A stretch of DNA of 64,000 nucleotides from Chrysemys picta bellii. Lineage: Eukaryota > Chordata > Testudines > Emydidae. This document shows positions 11,101-23,239 of the stretch, in pieces (the first letter of the stretch is position 1; every line of letters begins with the position of its first letter). The DNA lies in contig NC_088791.1 in NCBI RefSeq assembly GCF_011386835.1, forward strand, positions 128,254,943 through 128,318,942. The letters run 5' to 3'. A model generated the notes under the pieces. It saw only the letters and a program-made list of their open reading frames with translations, made no database searches and was not told the origin of the DNA. The translations under genes and the position numbers were made by a program.

Positions 11101-13571
11101 GATATTTACATATGTATGGAGAGAATGCTATATACTGTATGGTACCGAGGGTTTAATAATAATTAGGGCCTGTTCTAAAATTCCTTTTTGGGAGTTTTGC
11201 ATGGTTGGGCCCTTAAGAACATATTCTTGTTTCAGCCAGCTTTTGTTGATATTTTTTTCATTTTACTGTAATCAAGAACAATGGTTAAAGTAATAATCCT
11301 AAACTTTAGAATTCTAGATAGTTGAAATATATATAGAAACATTCAAGCTATTAAGGGAAAAATGAATTAACCTTAGCAACTTCAAAGCAAATTCTGGGAT
11401 AAATCCGAAAGAATGCCCCTGACTTCAGTGCAGCTATTTCAGATTCATGCCATTGTAACTGAGAACTGATTTGGGCCGTTGTGTTTAATTATATATGTGA
11501 CAAAAATTATTTTAAAATAATTTTAGAAAATGATAAAATAACTAATTGTTTGTGCCCATCACTGGGGTTTTAAAGTACTTCAGCACAGTCTTTTCTTGGA
11601 GACTTTTTGTTTGGAGTTTACAGCTTGAATAGTATCTTCTGTAAAATGATTTTCTGCTTCTATGACATCTGAATAGTGCCATTTGTCATAACAAAAATTT
11701 AAAATAAAAACATAAAATACAGATTCAATTAGAAGATTTTTAAAATATGTACTACTGTACATTTCTTGGATAATTTAATAAGTAACTTTTTAAAATCAGG
11801 TAATCTCTGCATTTGTGCCACAGCCTAACAGTTTAATCAAGATACAAATTCAGAAACAGATCAGCACTGTCTTTTATATAGTGCTTCTAAATCCAAAGTA
11901 ATTGGTACCAGATCTTGGTAGAGGAAAAGACTGCCATTTTCATCCGACCGGTACCAGTGGGTGTTTTTCCACAGTTGCATCACATAAAAAGTGAAGATAC
12001 AAGAGACATTGAAAGGACCAGAATATGAATTCTTCTATAACATACCTTTTCATCAGAGTATGAGGTTGATGAAAAAATCCATTTAATTCAGTATGACAGC
12101 ATATTGTAAATAATGCAGTTTACTTTGCATTCTTTATCCTTCCTTTCTGGTGGTAATAGAGAATTTTAGTTAAGCTCCCCTTACTTTTAAGGATAAAATA
12201 TACACTCAGAAATAGATAAGGAAGAAAAAAATAATAGTGCTTATGTGCTATTGTGATAAAAACATGGTCATTAGCAAAAATATTTATTTGTTGTTTTTGT
12301 TAAAACCTATAGTTCATTTCAAGATACAGAATAGGTTGTACAGTGTGCATTTCCAACTGTATGTTTTTTTAAAAGAAAGCATAACAACATTTATTTATAT
12401 TTATATGAACATATATAAGCTATAAACTGAAAATGTACATTCTAACAGCACAGATGGAGTATTCTGTCATTAGAATTGTTTGTTGCTTTTTGGAACATGG
12501 AGCATATTTTTATCGTGGCATCAACAATTTCTAAGAACTGAGGTCAAAATAAGCAGGTTGCACTTGGATACAAGAACAATCTGGAAAATACCCTAAACTC
12601 CCTGCATGAGCATAAATATGTATTTAGATAGGCACACATTTTTTTATAACAAGGTGTTGCCTTTTATTTTATTTGGTAGAGTGCATGTGCAGTAGGTTTT
12701 AGATATACAAGTATATATGTACACAACATGGCCTTTATTTTAAGTACCAAACTAAATTTATATGTGACACCCATGCAATATTTCTCTAAGCATGTGGATT
12801 TTTTTATGAGTAAAGCAGCGGTGATGTCATGGTAGATGCAGAGCATTTTTAAATAATCACCTTGAAAATGATTCCTGTGGTAGGGATCGGATCCTGCAAA
12901 CAGACACATAAGTAACTTCATTTACACATGTGGTCATTTCAAAGTCAATGGGACCTCTTGCGTGAGTAAAGGTAATTACAAGCATGTTTGCAGCATCAGA
13001 CTATTCATAAACTCCTATTGAGAGTGAAATTCTGGCCCCTTTGAAATAAATGTGTGTTTTGCAGTTGACCTCGATGATGCCAAGATTTCATCCTTAGTGT
13101 TTACAAAAAGCCAAAAAAGTTACATATAATGGGACAAAGACTTACAATAATTTTGGCTTGAGTAGGGACATAAATCATTACGTTTCTTCAATTCAGGAAA
13201 AGTTTCTATAACCACATTCATTTATAGCTAGCTACTAAGATTTGCCTAGTCATGGTACAGTTATATTTCTTTTCTTGGCTTTTAAAAAATTATAAGTATA
13301 ATTATCTCTTTTGATTATTATTCTGAGGTTTATGCATTTATTCTAGCTCGGGCATGCATGCGCATGTAGTATCCTTTACAATAAAATCATTTTTCCCTGT
13401 CTCCTACACAGAATAATCTGATTTATATGCATTCAAACAGCTGTTACTGCAGGTTAACTATTTGTGTGCAGTACAAATACTGTGAGAGCTATGAGAATTT
13501 ACAAAACTATTTTAGCAAACTAGCTTTGTTTATTTAAAAGAAAAAAACAACTTTTCTGGATTCTCCATTGT
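8131..13571. other. Mostly unique AT-rich DNA with small repeats
   Basis: I find no exon here. Minor items are a T run near 9160-9180, a CA microsatellite at 10850-10870, a half-copy of the short palindromic repeat near 10165-10196 (AATTCAATGG and GGATCAGGCC), and a likely reversed CORE-SINE/L2 tail near 8955-9080 (ACACAGTCCCTACACC, GAGCTCAAAGTCCAATTT). The longest open frame (9123-9434, plus) starts inside the poly-T run and has no recognisable domain. Confidence 0.5.
10850..10870. repeat. CA microsatellite
   Basis: A short dinucleotide run (ACACACACAC with one CATA interruption). It is likely to vary in length between individuals. Confidence 0.9.
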
Positions 13572-13973
13572 TATCAGCTTCTGGCATTTGCCGCTAAAGT
13601 GATTTTTGGTGCCGGCAAGGTCTCCTGTGGACTATCCAGTGCCAGAATGGCTTCATCATTCCTCCTTACCTTCCACGTCCCTCTTTCTACCTTAGCCATC
13701 TTAGGGTTAGAAGATCTTTCGGAAAACTTTTTCATAAGTTCTTCTTATTTCACTTTTTATCATGCTTTCTCGGATCTTGACGCTGTTGTACTTTTTTAGA
13801 GTTTTTCCTTGTGCAATGACAATTCTTGTACACCCTGCGTCCAGTTTCACCCACAGTCTCTCTCTTTCTCTCTCTCTCTCTGCCAGTTCCTGGGTCTCAG
13901 GATCTGCGAATGTAGCTGCGGACCTTCCTCGTCCTTTTTTTTTTTTTTTTTTTAATTGTCTCCCTAAGCCCAC
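13572..13973 (-). other. Possible retroposed or LINE-derived fragment with GA repeat and poly-A
   Basis: On the minus strand there is an 88-codon frame (13707-13973) that begins next to an 18-19 base A run (13935-13953 as T on plus), passes through a GA microsatellite (13857-13881) that encodes Arg-Glu repeats, and ends in a basic segment. Just beyond it, another minus-strand frame starts MAKVERGTWK. The GC level is higher than in its surroundings. This could be a piece of a LINE ORF1 or a retrocopy; I do not recognise the protein and claim no function. Confidence 0.25.
13857..13881. repeat. CT/GA microsatellite
   Basis: A CT-rich run with a single TTT interruption. It accounts for the Arg/Glu-rich or Leu/Ser-rich peptides predicted on the two strands here. 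Confidence 0.9.
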
Positions 13974-14039
13974 TGGAGATGGTCTGGTCCTCCTACATAA
14001 TAAGGAGGGTTTTTTTCTTTTGAGATAGGCAGGCAGGGT

Positions 14040-16264
14040 TGGACCTGGATTTTTTTTAAAAGAGCCTGTGGGGTTTCTTTGCCAGAGTTAGGAACTCCCT
14101 AATATCTTGTTGCAGCTTTCTAATAGCTTGGTAACAAAACTAGGAATGCATTTGGTCCACCTGATTTTTTCAGGGTGGGAAAAACATACATTAGCAAAAC
14201 GAAGTTTAGGGGCAGCTTGAGAAGAAAAAGAAATGAAGGAAAACCATGCTAGGAATTGGTGAAAATTAGTTGTTGAAAGATGTTGGTCTTACAACAGAAG
14301 TGTAGTAGATTTTGCTAAATGTATTCAGGGTTACTTTGGCGCAGTCTGTTATGACGGTATGTTTCCTAATAAGAGTGATTCCTTCTACAAGTTTAACTAC
14401 ATTTTTTTATAATTTTGTATGTTAATTACTAAAATACACCTAAAGCGTTGGAATTTAAAGCTTTTGTGCAGGAGCTAAAGAAAGGAGAGATGAGGCCTTC
14501 TTGATTAAACTACATCCAGTGTCTCCTGTCCTTCCTGTATAGCTGTGCAGTGTCAAACCATAGAAGGTTTAGGCCCTAAAGACCTATAAATACTAGGTTC
14601 GTAGATGTGTTGATGTGCCACCTTTATGGCATCTTTAATTTCTGGGTATTATAAAACCACCAAAGTTGCTGGATCTGTGGGCCTCTTTAGTGAGTGTGTT
14701 TACATGGAAGAGACCTATTTCATAGGCTTTCATTCAAATGTCTTGCCATAATGGCAGTTCTGGCTTTGTGTTGTCCATTGAAGCCCCAGACCACTATACA
14801 CAGCCCTTCTGATCTCAACTGTGCCGTTTAGGAGAGGAGAATATGGGAGATATGCAGAAGAAACCAACTAAATAACATTCTACCCAGGGGCAGTTTGAGC
14901 AGCTGATCTGATCAATGTGAGAAATGTGCATCAATATTAGAAACAATACTTGAATAGACAAAAGCATAAAAATCGTCAGAAAAAAATTAGATTTTGTTAA
15001 TAATAGGAAAAATTTTGTAAGATAATTTTGTTCCTTCCCTACTATGTGTGTTAATACACTAACAGGGCCATGCATTGGACAGTGACAGTTACATTTCAGA
15101 ACTGGCTGTTGTACTCCATAATGTTTGTTAAAATTGGGCTCAATTGCGCAGCACCATATATGGCTCAAAGAAGGCAACCACTGGGGTTAGGAAGGCATCT
15201 TTGATGACCAGTTGGGCAATGGAGAGGTGTCAAAGAGAATGGGCCATGCAAGAATGAACAGAGGCAATGAAGGCTCTTGAGAAGAGATGCAGAAGGTGAT
15301 AGTAGAGATCAGCTCACACTAGCATGCAGATGACCCAGTGATGGTCAGTAAGCACAGAATTTGAAGTGAAAGCAATCAGCATTGCATTAGCTCGCAGCAA
15401 GCTGATATGGATGTGGCAAAACCAGTTATCTGTTGATCACTGTTGTGTCATTTGTATGGAGGTGCATGTGATGGTGACCATCTGCAGCTGGGTTTTCCTG
15501 GTCTCTGTGCACCCATTGTTGACGACTTTGTATGAGATGCACTTCATCCACCAATCATTTTTTTCCTGTCTTGTCCGCTACATGATGTCTCTTCTGCTAG
15601 CTATCAGACTCAAGCATTGCCAGTAGCTGTGGCACTGCCAGTAGTTGTTGCTCTGGCTTGCCTCGTTCTTTGCTGATAATATACAAACCTACCTGAACAA
15701 GGAGTATGACTTCCATCTATTTAAAGAAAGAAAAAGCAGCATGTCATCTGAGAGCTGCTAAAACACAAGCAAGAAAAAGAAAAACCTAGGTAGGCCATGT
15801 ACACATCATGACCCTCATTTTAATGGGAAAAAAAGTCAGTAAAACATATTTATTTATTCATTCATTCATCCAGATGCACTTCTAGTCCCCAATCCTCCTG
15901 TTTTGGGATCTGTGCAGGCAAACTGATACACCTGTGTGGAGCCCCATTGATTTCACTGAGGTTCCATGCAGCCCAGCAATCTGACTATGCAGATCACATT
16001 GCTGATCACATTGTAGGATTGTGGCCATAATGAGCAACTACTGCTTTAGGATTTACTGAATTTTCATTTTAAAAATTAATAAATTAGGCTCTAGGTTGGT
16101 ACTCAAGATTCCTACTTTTAGAGATCTGGGTCCAAAGTGAAAATGGATTTCAAGGTCTGAACCTGCCATGGCAGACATTAATCTGTATCACAAAATTATC
16201 ACACAGTTTGGCACAGTTGACATTCAGTGCTCAAGGCAGCCCTGGAATGGAATACAGGATTAAG
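14040..16264. other. Unassigned DNA, possibly a decayed transposon at 14760-15660
   Basis: From about 14760 to 15660 the sequence is less AT-rich than its flanks and carries the two longest local open frames (14815-15177 minus, 120 codons; 15366-15626 plus, 86 codons). Neither has a domain I recognise. Words such as CAGTAGCTGTGGCACTGCCAGTAG form a small imperfect direct repeat near 15619-15645. An old transposase gene or a lncRNA exon are both possible. Confidence 0.3.
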
Positions 16265-16267
16265 GTC

Positions 16268-16558
16268 AGAATATTGCCAACCCCAAACTTTCATTCAAAA
16301 ATCATGAGACTGGTTTAAATACCATAAGACGTTAATAATAATGTTGGGGTTCTTTTTATTTTCCATCTGGTTTTTGAGCCCTTAGCAGTCACATTTTGAA
16401 ACTTTTCTCCACAGCCATGAGGAATAGAGATTGGGGGCGGGGGAGGTAGAGGGGGAAATAAGGCAGCTGAGAATGAAAGACCTCTATTCATATGACTCTG
16501 GGAGCTGGGAATTTAAAACAAATATCAATTATTCTGAGAGTTGGTAACACCATGATCA
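16268..16558. mobile_element. Old MITE-like element with TTGCCAAC / GTTGGTAAC ends
   Basis: The stretch begins near ATTGCCAACCCCAAAC and ends GAGTTGGTAACACC, imperfect inverted ends. The interior order (ATCATGAGACTGG, ATAATGTTGGGGTTCTTTTTAT, CTGGTTTTTGAGCC, CTTTTCTCCACAGCCATGAG, CTCTGGGAGCTGGG) matches a dispersed turtle repeat I recall. The exact edges and target duplication are not resolved. A G-rich tract (16431-16456) lies inside. Confidence 0.6.
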
Positions 16559-19124
16559 GGCTCTAATCTATTCTAGTAGTCCCATATTTTTGAGACACAC
16601 ATTCACCTATTTTTTTATAAAACCAGGCAATGATCAATGTTTGTATATTTCTAAAATTATATTTGAATCTACTTCTGTTATCTGCTTGGTGAAGTAATTA
16701 AAGTATAAGCTGCTGTTTGAAGTTGTTTGTAATTAGTTTGTTTGCTTTTAAGGTGAAATTAAACAAACTGGTACCATATCATTTGTCAGGTGAGTGCAAT
16801 GGTATTTTTAAAAAAATCTCAGGTGGCCAAAAAAGGTATGCAGTGAGGTTTTGTATATTTATTTTAATCTGTCCTGACTGAGCCTGTTCATTTTTAAAGC
16901 TCAGATTGTATAAGCACTGAAGACTAAATTCTACAAAAAGGGAGATCCATTTGTGGATCTCCCAGTTGTCTGTGAATATCTGTGCATGAGCAGGGCAGCA
17001 ACAATCAAGTTGAATTCTTCTCTGCTTGCAACATTTGTGTTTGGCTGGGGTTGGGTTTCCACATATGCACTAGAAACAAGAATGGGTCTGACCCAGAATA
17101 TCAGACCTGACTGCACTCTCTTGAGTTTCGGGAAAGTCTGAATTAAAATCTAGACCTCAGCTTTGTGACTATGTCCTATGTCTAGTTAAAAAATGTGATC
17201 ATTCTTCAACCAGTAGCTATCTAGCGTATCTGGGTCTTGCATAAGCTTGTGGTGTTGATTCCAGGTTCCTTATTCTGGCTTCCTGAACAGGGCTCCTTAG
17301 TAAATCTCTAACTTGAATTTACAGGGTATATAGTTAAAACAGGGAGAAACTATCATCATCAGAAGCCCAGTTGTTTGGAAGACCAGGTGCACAATAGATA
17401 ATCCACAAGTAAAAGGTTATGCTGGACTGTCCAGTACAGCAGTAACAAGTCAGGTTTACTGTGTTATTTCACATGTAAGTAAAACAGATGTACTATCCCT
17501 TTCACATTGCTGGAATGCATGCAGTATACAGTACCAAACAATACTGCTGTTCCATTTTACAGTGCAGATAATTTCTATTCTCTTATGTTTTCTCTCACAC
17601 TGGTATCGCTAGCTGGTTGAAATTTATATGCACGCTGGCTGATCTGTTGCTCTCTGCTCCATAGTATAACTACAGTCTCCTGGGGCAGACCTGTCATTAC
17701 ACACAGCGTGATCACAAAGAGAGTGGGTGCAGTTAGAGAAAGATCTGGCAGTGTGTTAATAAAAGGCCTAATGAAGAATAAAAATTCCCTACCAAGAATA
17801 CTTTAAGAATTGTTGCTTGTGGGAAATTAAAATTATGCACTAAAGAATACATTGTATATTCCTACCTCAACGCAAGCTCTCAAAAATGGGGCCCAAGTTT
17901 TAAATGTAGGTGCCTATATAGCATGTTTGAATGTTCAGATTTGCACGTATGCATGTAAAACAGACATGTATGTGCCTAAGTGTATATTCAGGTATCTAAA
18001 TGCAGCATTTGGACCTCCTATATTAGCATCCTTTTAGAAAATTCATCCTGTGAAGTTGAAAAATGTAAAAAACAGGTGTGTAGCATTTTCGCTCTTCCCA
18101 GAATCTGGTTTTTCAGGTATTGATGAACGAATTTCAATATATATTTCTGAGTTTATTTTTGCTGAGAGGTGCTTTTTTGAAATTTCAGTATATTAGTCTG
18201 AAGATATGGGCACAACCTCCCTAGAAAGAACATGAAATTTATGGCACCATAATTATTCCTGTTTTAAACTAACAAACCACATCTCAATCTTCATCTAAGA
18301 CACAAACTGAAACCTAAAATGAGGGAAGATTTTTTTCATTGACACTATCTGCAGGCATTCTGGGAAAGCTGCTTTGAAATTTTAAAGGTAAGAAAAGAAC
18401 TTAGTCCTAAAGCAGAAGTAGATATCTAGTTTGGATGTATAATGATAGAGTAGAGAAGGGATGGTTTGTGTATGCACATCTATGCCAAAGTGTCCCCCGA
18501 AGCAATTCCATTTAAGAAAATTATTGTAATTTTTTTCCACAAATGAAAAAGGAAGCAACAGTAATTCCAAAATTATTTCCACGATATTCTTATGTAGAGA
18601 TATTCATAGATAGAGGTAGATTAAGATAATTGCAGAAATATTTTGCTGTGCAGTTTAAAACAGAAAATACATAAATTCCCATTAACTTTATTTTGCAGTA
18701 TTTTATACCAAAATAAAAAATGTTTAATCCTCACAAAAAGTTTTAGTGCAGTATTAAAAAGGCTCATTATCATCACAGAACAATGCAATATATCCTATTT
18801 TGCTTATTTTACAAAAGTAGCAAAAATATTTGCACTGCACTGCACAAGAGAATTACCCTTGCTTTGCTCATAGCATTTTTGTTTTAATTTTAATTTTGTC
18901 ATGAATTAAGTTTTATGTCAAAATATACATAACTTGAACAGTAATATCCAATTCCAATAGCCATATCCATTTTTCTATGTTTAGTGGGTGAAATTGAATC
19001 CCCGTATTTAACGGTCTATATATCAGTTAAGTACTATTAGTTGTGAATCTCAACAAGACACTTTGTCCCACTGGTATTTAGGTGCTGCTGGGCTCATCAT
19101 TGCAATACCTAATTGATGTAGGAC
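16559..19124. other. Unique DNA, no gene recognised
   Basis: A perfect 10-bp stem with a 4-base loop lies at 16940-16963 (GGGAGATCCA, TTTG, TGGATCTCCC). About 17875-18040 has words (GGGGCCCAAGTTTTAAATG, TAGGTGCCTA, GTGCCTAAGT, TTAGAAAATTC) resembling the old foldback repeats at 19125-19320 and 40472-40640. No coding signal is convincing. Confidence 0.45.
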
Positions 19125-19320
19125 CCTAAGTCTCATTTAGCAAAAGATTTAGGCACTAAGGAGCCAAAATCCCCTTGACAGTCCATGGGATTTAGGCTCC
19201 TATATTCCTAAATCCCTTTGGAAAATGAGATTAAGTTTTCTAAATCAGGCATTGCACTGCTGAGTGCTGCAATGCCTAAATACTTTTAAATATCTGGGCC
19301 TTTGTCTATCTCTGCATCTT
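19125..19320. repeat. Old foldback repeat
   Basis: Inverted words are spread across the stretch: GTCTCATTTAGCAAAAGATTTAGG against CCTAAATCCCTTTGGAAAATGAGA, and GAGCCAAAATCCC against GGGATTTAGGCTCC around a centre near 19180. A second smaller pair (CAGGCATTGCACTG and GCTGCAATGCCT) follows. This resembles a worn palindromic DNA element of sauropsid type. Confidence 0.6.
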
Positions 19321-21640
19321 AGGGCTTTGTTAATATATAGAGAGATGGGAGGGAAAGAGCGAGAGAGAGAGTATGGTTTCATAAGAGTACACAGATTTCT
19401 CCATATTCTTGAATCTATTTCTCCTGCTTATTACTAAGTTCATACATTCAGGAAAAACAAACCAAGGACCTGATCTTGTAACTATTCACTGTGTATGCTA
19501 CAGCTTGTGCTTCCATTCACTCCAATGTTAAAATGTTTCTAATTATACCTTAGTGCTCATTTTATATCTTCCATATTTTGGCCTTGGCAGACAAAGTAGC
19601 AATGTCTATAGATTTATGGACAACGGACTTATTTATAGCCAAACACAGATAAGAGTCATACACCCAGAAGCATACCCTCAATCTTTGCATATCCCCAGTT
19701 CTTGTTAACATTAATGGGATTATCCATCGTAGAAAGCATTGTAGTTGGTTGTATTTGCAGGATTGAGAGCCAAGATTACTTAATCATTTCACAATATCAT
19801 TCACATTTGTATTTTTTATCTGGCTAGCCCCTCCTGTGTATCTCTGTAAGAAAAGGAGATACATCCATATTGTCTGATAATCATTCTGAATGCAGTTGGT
19901 TAAAATGGTAGGTGTCCCGGTTATGGGTCCAGAGCTACATTTCTTGCACACCCAAAACCCACATTTATGTTAATGAAGATCCATAGAAATCTCTGTAAAT
20001 AAATAAATCTGTCTGTAAATCCATTGACACTATTTCTCTGTCTTCCAGGGCCCAAATATAGATTAAGATGAACACAATAAAACTTGTGGTGTATAGGAAG
20101 CTTGGCTTACAGCAGCATTAATTTCGCTAACATAAGCAACATTATACATGACTCATTTTCTTGGTTCAGTGTGTATGACACCCAAGCCCTAAGTTCTGTG
20201 GGGCCTCTTTACTTAACAGGCCACTTCTCTCCTTGGGCATTACTGCAACAGTTGACATCAGCAAAGAGCCTGATGCTGAACTGCTTGATCTATAAGAACG
20301 AGAACTGCTTTGAAAGCAGTCTCTGTGAGGACCCTTTGGCTCTGGTTGTTAATTCCCTAACTCCTCTTCATTCAAAAAAGCTTGAAGATGTTGACCCTTA
20401 GGTTACACCGTTAAGCCATATATTTGTGCAGACATCTGTGGGAGTTCGTATGGGACTTTGGATTTTTATTTGGCATGAATTTGGGTTTTATGGGATTTTA
20501 GGCATGGAAATTTTATTTTTGTGAACTGGCTTCTTTCCGGTGATGAAAGGTTATTAGTTTGGTGTTTTTTGTCTTACTTGGATTATATTTTTAATGATCT
20601 GTTAGAGGTGTGTCTAGGGCCTGAGATTTGTCACTGTCTATACACTGAAATCAAATTAAGAAAAGAAATAGTTCACAATAAGAATCATGTTATAACTAGA
20701 ACTGTTTGGGCCTGAGGTAAATTTAGGCCCAAAGTGGGAGTATCTTTTTTAATTAGCAAAGTTGCAAAGTATACTGCTGCCTTTTGATATATGTTAGTCC
20801 AAAAATACACATCATTTTAAAGCAAGGGCAGAAAATAAATTTAAAACATTATCTTTATTAGGTTTATTAAAAATGGGGTAATCTATTTTGAGTACTTCTA
20901 TGCATAGGCCTTGGGTTGGCCAGCTACACAATGTTGAATTTCAATCTTAGGGGGGGGGAAATCTCTGGTAAACAATAAAACTAAATACAATGCCCAGCAA
21001 TGTTCCTAAAAATAATTAAAATAGATACTTGCAGGGACTAAATCTCCAAAACACATACAGCGAGAATTGACCCATTGAATAGCAGACCAGTACTCTTTCT
21101 TTTTTTGATACCCCAACTTTCCTAGTAATAATCTGATTGCTTGAAAAACTAGCCAGTGTTTCTGGGGTTAGATATATTACATTCAGTATTCTCCTAGTTC
21201 TAGATGTATTTTCTTCTCCAAATGGTTCCTCTAACGCTTCTTTCTTGGGTATTCATAAGAGGCTTTTGCAGAACACCTCCAATCCCATTGCTGTTCAATA
21301 AATCTTCCCTAAAATAAAATATCCTTGGGTACTCTTGAGGAAAAAATGTTCTTCTATGCCTCAAGTTTTCTGCATAGGTGAAGTCTAGTCTCCCAACAAC
21401 CACAAATTGAAACAGCACAGTTACGGATCTAAATAGAAGAGGAAGTTTGTGTATCTGAACTTGTCTCACCTGCTGTAAAGTGAGAAATGAGGCATTTTGA
21501 AAACAGCTGCAAACATAAAATCAGACTTACTTTGATCACTGGCATTTCAGCCCTTGGTTGCGTGGAGGCATGTGCTTAACTCCCTAAACCAAGAATAAAA
21601 GGGTAGAGTGGGTGCAGTGCATGCTATATTTCTTGTGAGA
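19321..21640. other. Unique DNA, no gene recognised
   Basis: It contains a short GA-rich run (about 19337-19372) and a G run at 20951-20959. The 105-codon plus-strand frame at 20084-20401 is the longest but has no recognisable motif, and no splice context can be judged by eye. Confidence 0.45.
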
Positions 21641-21644
21641 GAGA

Positions 21645-21823
21645 CAAGGAGGGGTGATACCTTTTATTGGATCAATTTCTGTTGATGAGACAAGCTTACC
21701 AGCTTACACAGAGCAGTTCTTCATGTGACCTGAAGAAGCGTGCTCTGTAAACTCAAAAGCTCGTCTCTCTCACCAACAGAAGTTGGTCCAATAAAAAATA
21801 TTACTTCACCCACCTTGTCTCTT
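21645..21823. mobile_element. Foldback element (GAGACAAGG / CCTTGTCTC ends)
   Basis: The left end reads GAGAGACAAGGAGGGGTGAT and TTTTATTGGATCAA; the right end reads TTGGTCCAATAAAAAAT and CACCCACCTTGTCTCTTT, so the ends are long inverted repeats. The centre holds TTACACAGAGCAGTTCTTCA. I recall this as a common turtle and crocodile repeat. A CAA microsatellite (21832-21851) follows directly. Confidence 0.8.
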
Positions 21824-21831
21824 TAATATGC

Positions 21832-21851
21832 CAACAACAACAACAACAACA
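21832..21851. repeat. CAA trinucleotide microsatellite
   Basis: About six to seven CAA units abut the right end of the foldback element. Confidence 0.9.
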
Positions 21852-22329
21852 CGGTGTATTTCTTGAAGTTAATTTAAATGTGTCTATAGCAGGAGACACG
21901 TTTGGTTGCACTACTTTTCCTCTCAGCTGCAATTTTCTTTATAATTCCACAATAAATTATATAATTTGAACTATTCATACCAAGAGCTTTGGACCTATCT
22001 GTGAAAAAATAGATTCTTTTGTACACCAGGGATCTAAACTTGGCTGGTGAGAAATACATATGGAAAATGGACAGTGCAGTTGATCCAATACTAAATCCCT
22101 CTGGCAAGCCTATCATTTATGTGTAGGCTCCTTTGCAGTCCACAGGAAATGACTGATAATCCTCTTTTGTCCAGAGAAAGATCATGCTGGAATATAAATA
22201 GTGTAGGTAACATAAAGAATAAGTAGTGTCCTCAAGTTATCTAATTTATTTTAAAGGTACTGACCTCCCATCCAACTTAAAGATGGTGATACTAAACCAG
22301 AATAATAATCAGTTGGTAACATACCCTAT

Positions 22330-22565
22330 TATTAAGGTTGCATGACACTTCCCATTACAAGACTCTGTTTTCAGTTGCTTATAACTTTGCCAGATTTAAA
22401 GGTTTTCCTGAAATTTTCCATGCTCGGGTGTCTGTCACAGGCTGAATTGTTTTGGAAAACTTCAGCCAAAACAGTTTAGCTGTTTCCAAGACCAAGGCTA
22501 GGGAAAAAATAGGCTTAGTTCTGTCTTTTGCTAACATTTGAGTGCATGACTTTGCAACCTTAATA
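22330..22565. mobile_element. DNA transposon remnant with perfect 13-bp terminal inverted repeats
   Basis: The 236-bp unit begins TATTAAGGTTGCA and ends with the exact inverse TGCAACCTTAATA. Inside are CTTATAACTTTGCCAGATTT, GTGTCTGTCACAGGCTGAATT and TTGCTAACATTTGAGTGCATG, matching a sauropsid repeat I recall. A clear target duplication was not found, so the superfamily is left open. There is no coding capacity. Confidence 0.8.
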
Positions 22566-23176
22566 ATTTTCTTTTAGCTTAGGGTTGTGGGTTTTTTTGT
22601 AAACTTAAAACAGGTCCTCTAAACATAGCTATATTTCTGCTCAGTTGTCTAATATTTTGTCTCCTACGAAGTAAGGGGAAAATTCTTCCTTTAAAAAGTA
22701 GAAATATGGTTCTGTCAGAATAGGGGGAAATCTCAGCTACTTCCAAAACTAGAGAAAACAGAAAGACTTTTGGGGGGTGGTGTTGAAAGGTTAAAAGAAG
22801 GAAGGGAACTTCATTTCCCAAGAGAGGAACAAAAATGAGGAGGCATATTCCCTTGAAGTATCTTGATGGTATTCATACTATTTGCTTACAAATATTATAC
22901 ATATATAAATTACCAGTATGGATGCCAAATATTTCCACAATTTTGCAATATCTTCAGTCTCTCCAATATCTTGTTTGCATCAATAATCAATAGAAGATGA
23001 TTGAAAAAAGCAAAACAGTTGTATTTTTCACTGGGTGTGTCATTATATTAAAGATCATAATTGGGAATTAATACATCCTGTGGCCACATTCCCAACAGCA
23101 AACATATCAAATTGCGGCAGTTTATTATTTTTAATAAAAGTCCAAGTATTCATTTTCTAGAAACAATGTTCTTATA

Positions 23177-23230
23177 GCCTGATGCAATGCCTATTAAAGT
23201 AAATGGAAAGACTCCATTGATTTTGATAGG
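23177..23230. repeat. Degenerate short palindromic dispersed repeat
   Basis: GCCTGATGCAATGCC, then AAAGTAAATGGAAAGACTCC, then ATTGATTTTGATAGG follow the same plan as the repeat at 4403-4470, with more substitutions. It sits just upstream of the CR1 element. Confidence 0.45.
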
Positions 23231-23239
23231 AGAAGGACT

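Noticed and set aside
14815..15177. 120-codon minus-strand open frame
   Set aside because: No recognisable protein features, overlapped by AT-rich runs; noted only as part of an unexplained block.
16940..16963. Terminator-like stem (10 bp, 4-base loop)
   Set aside because: No T tract follows and the genome is vertebrate, where such hairpins do not act as terminators; kept only as a note in the surrounding region.
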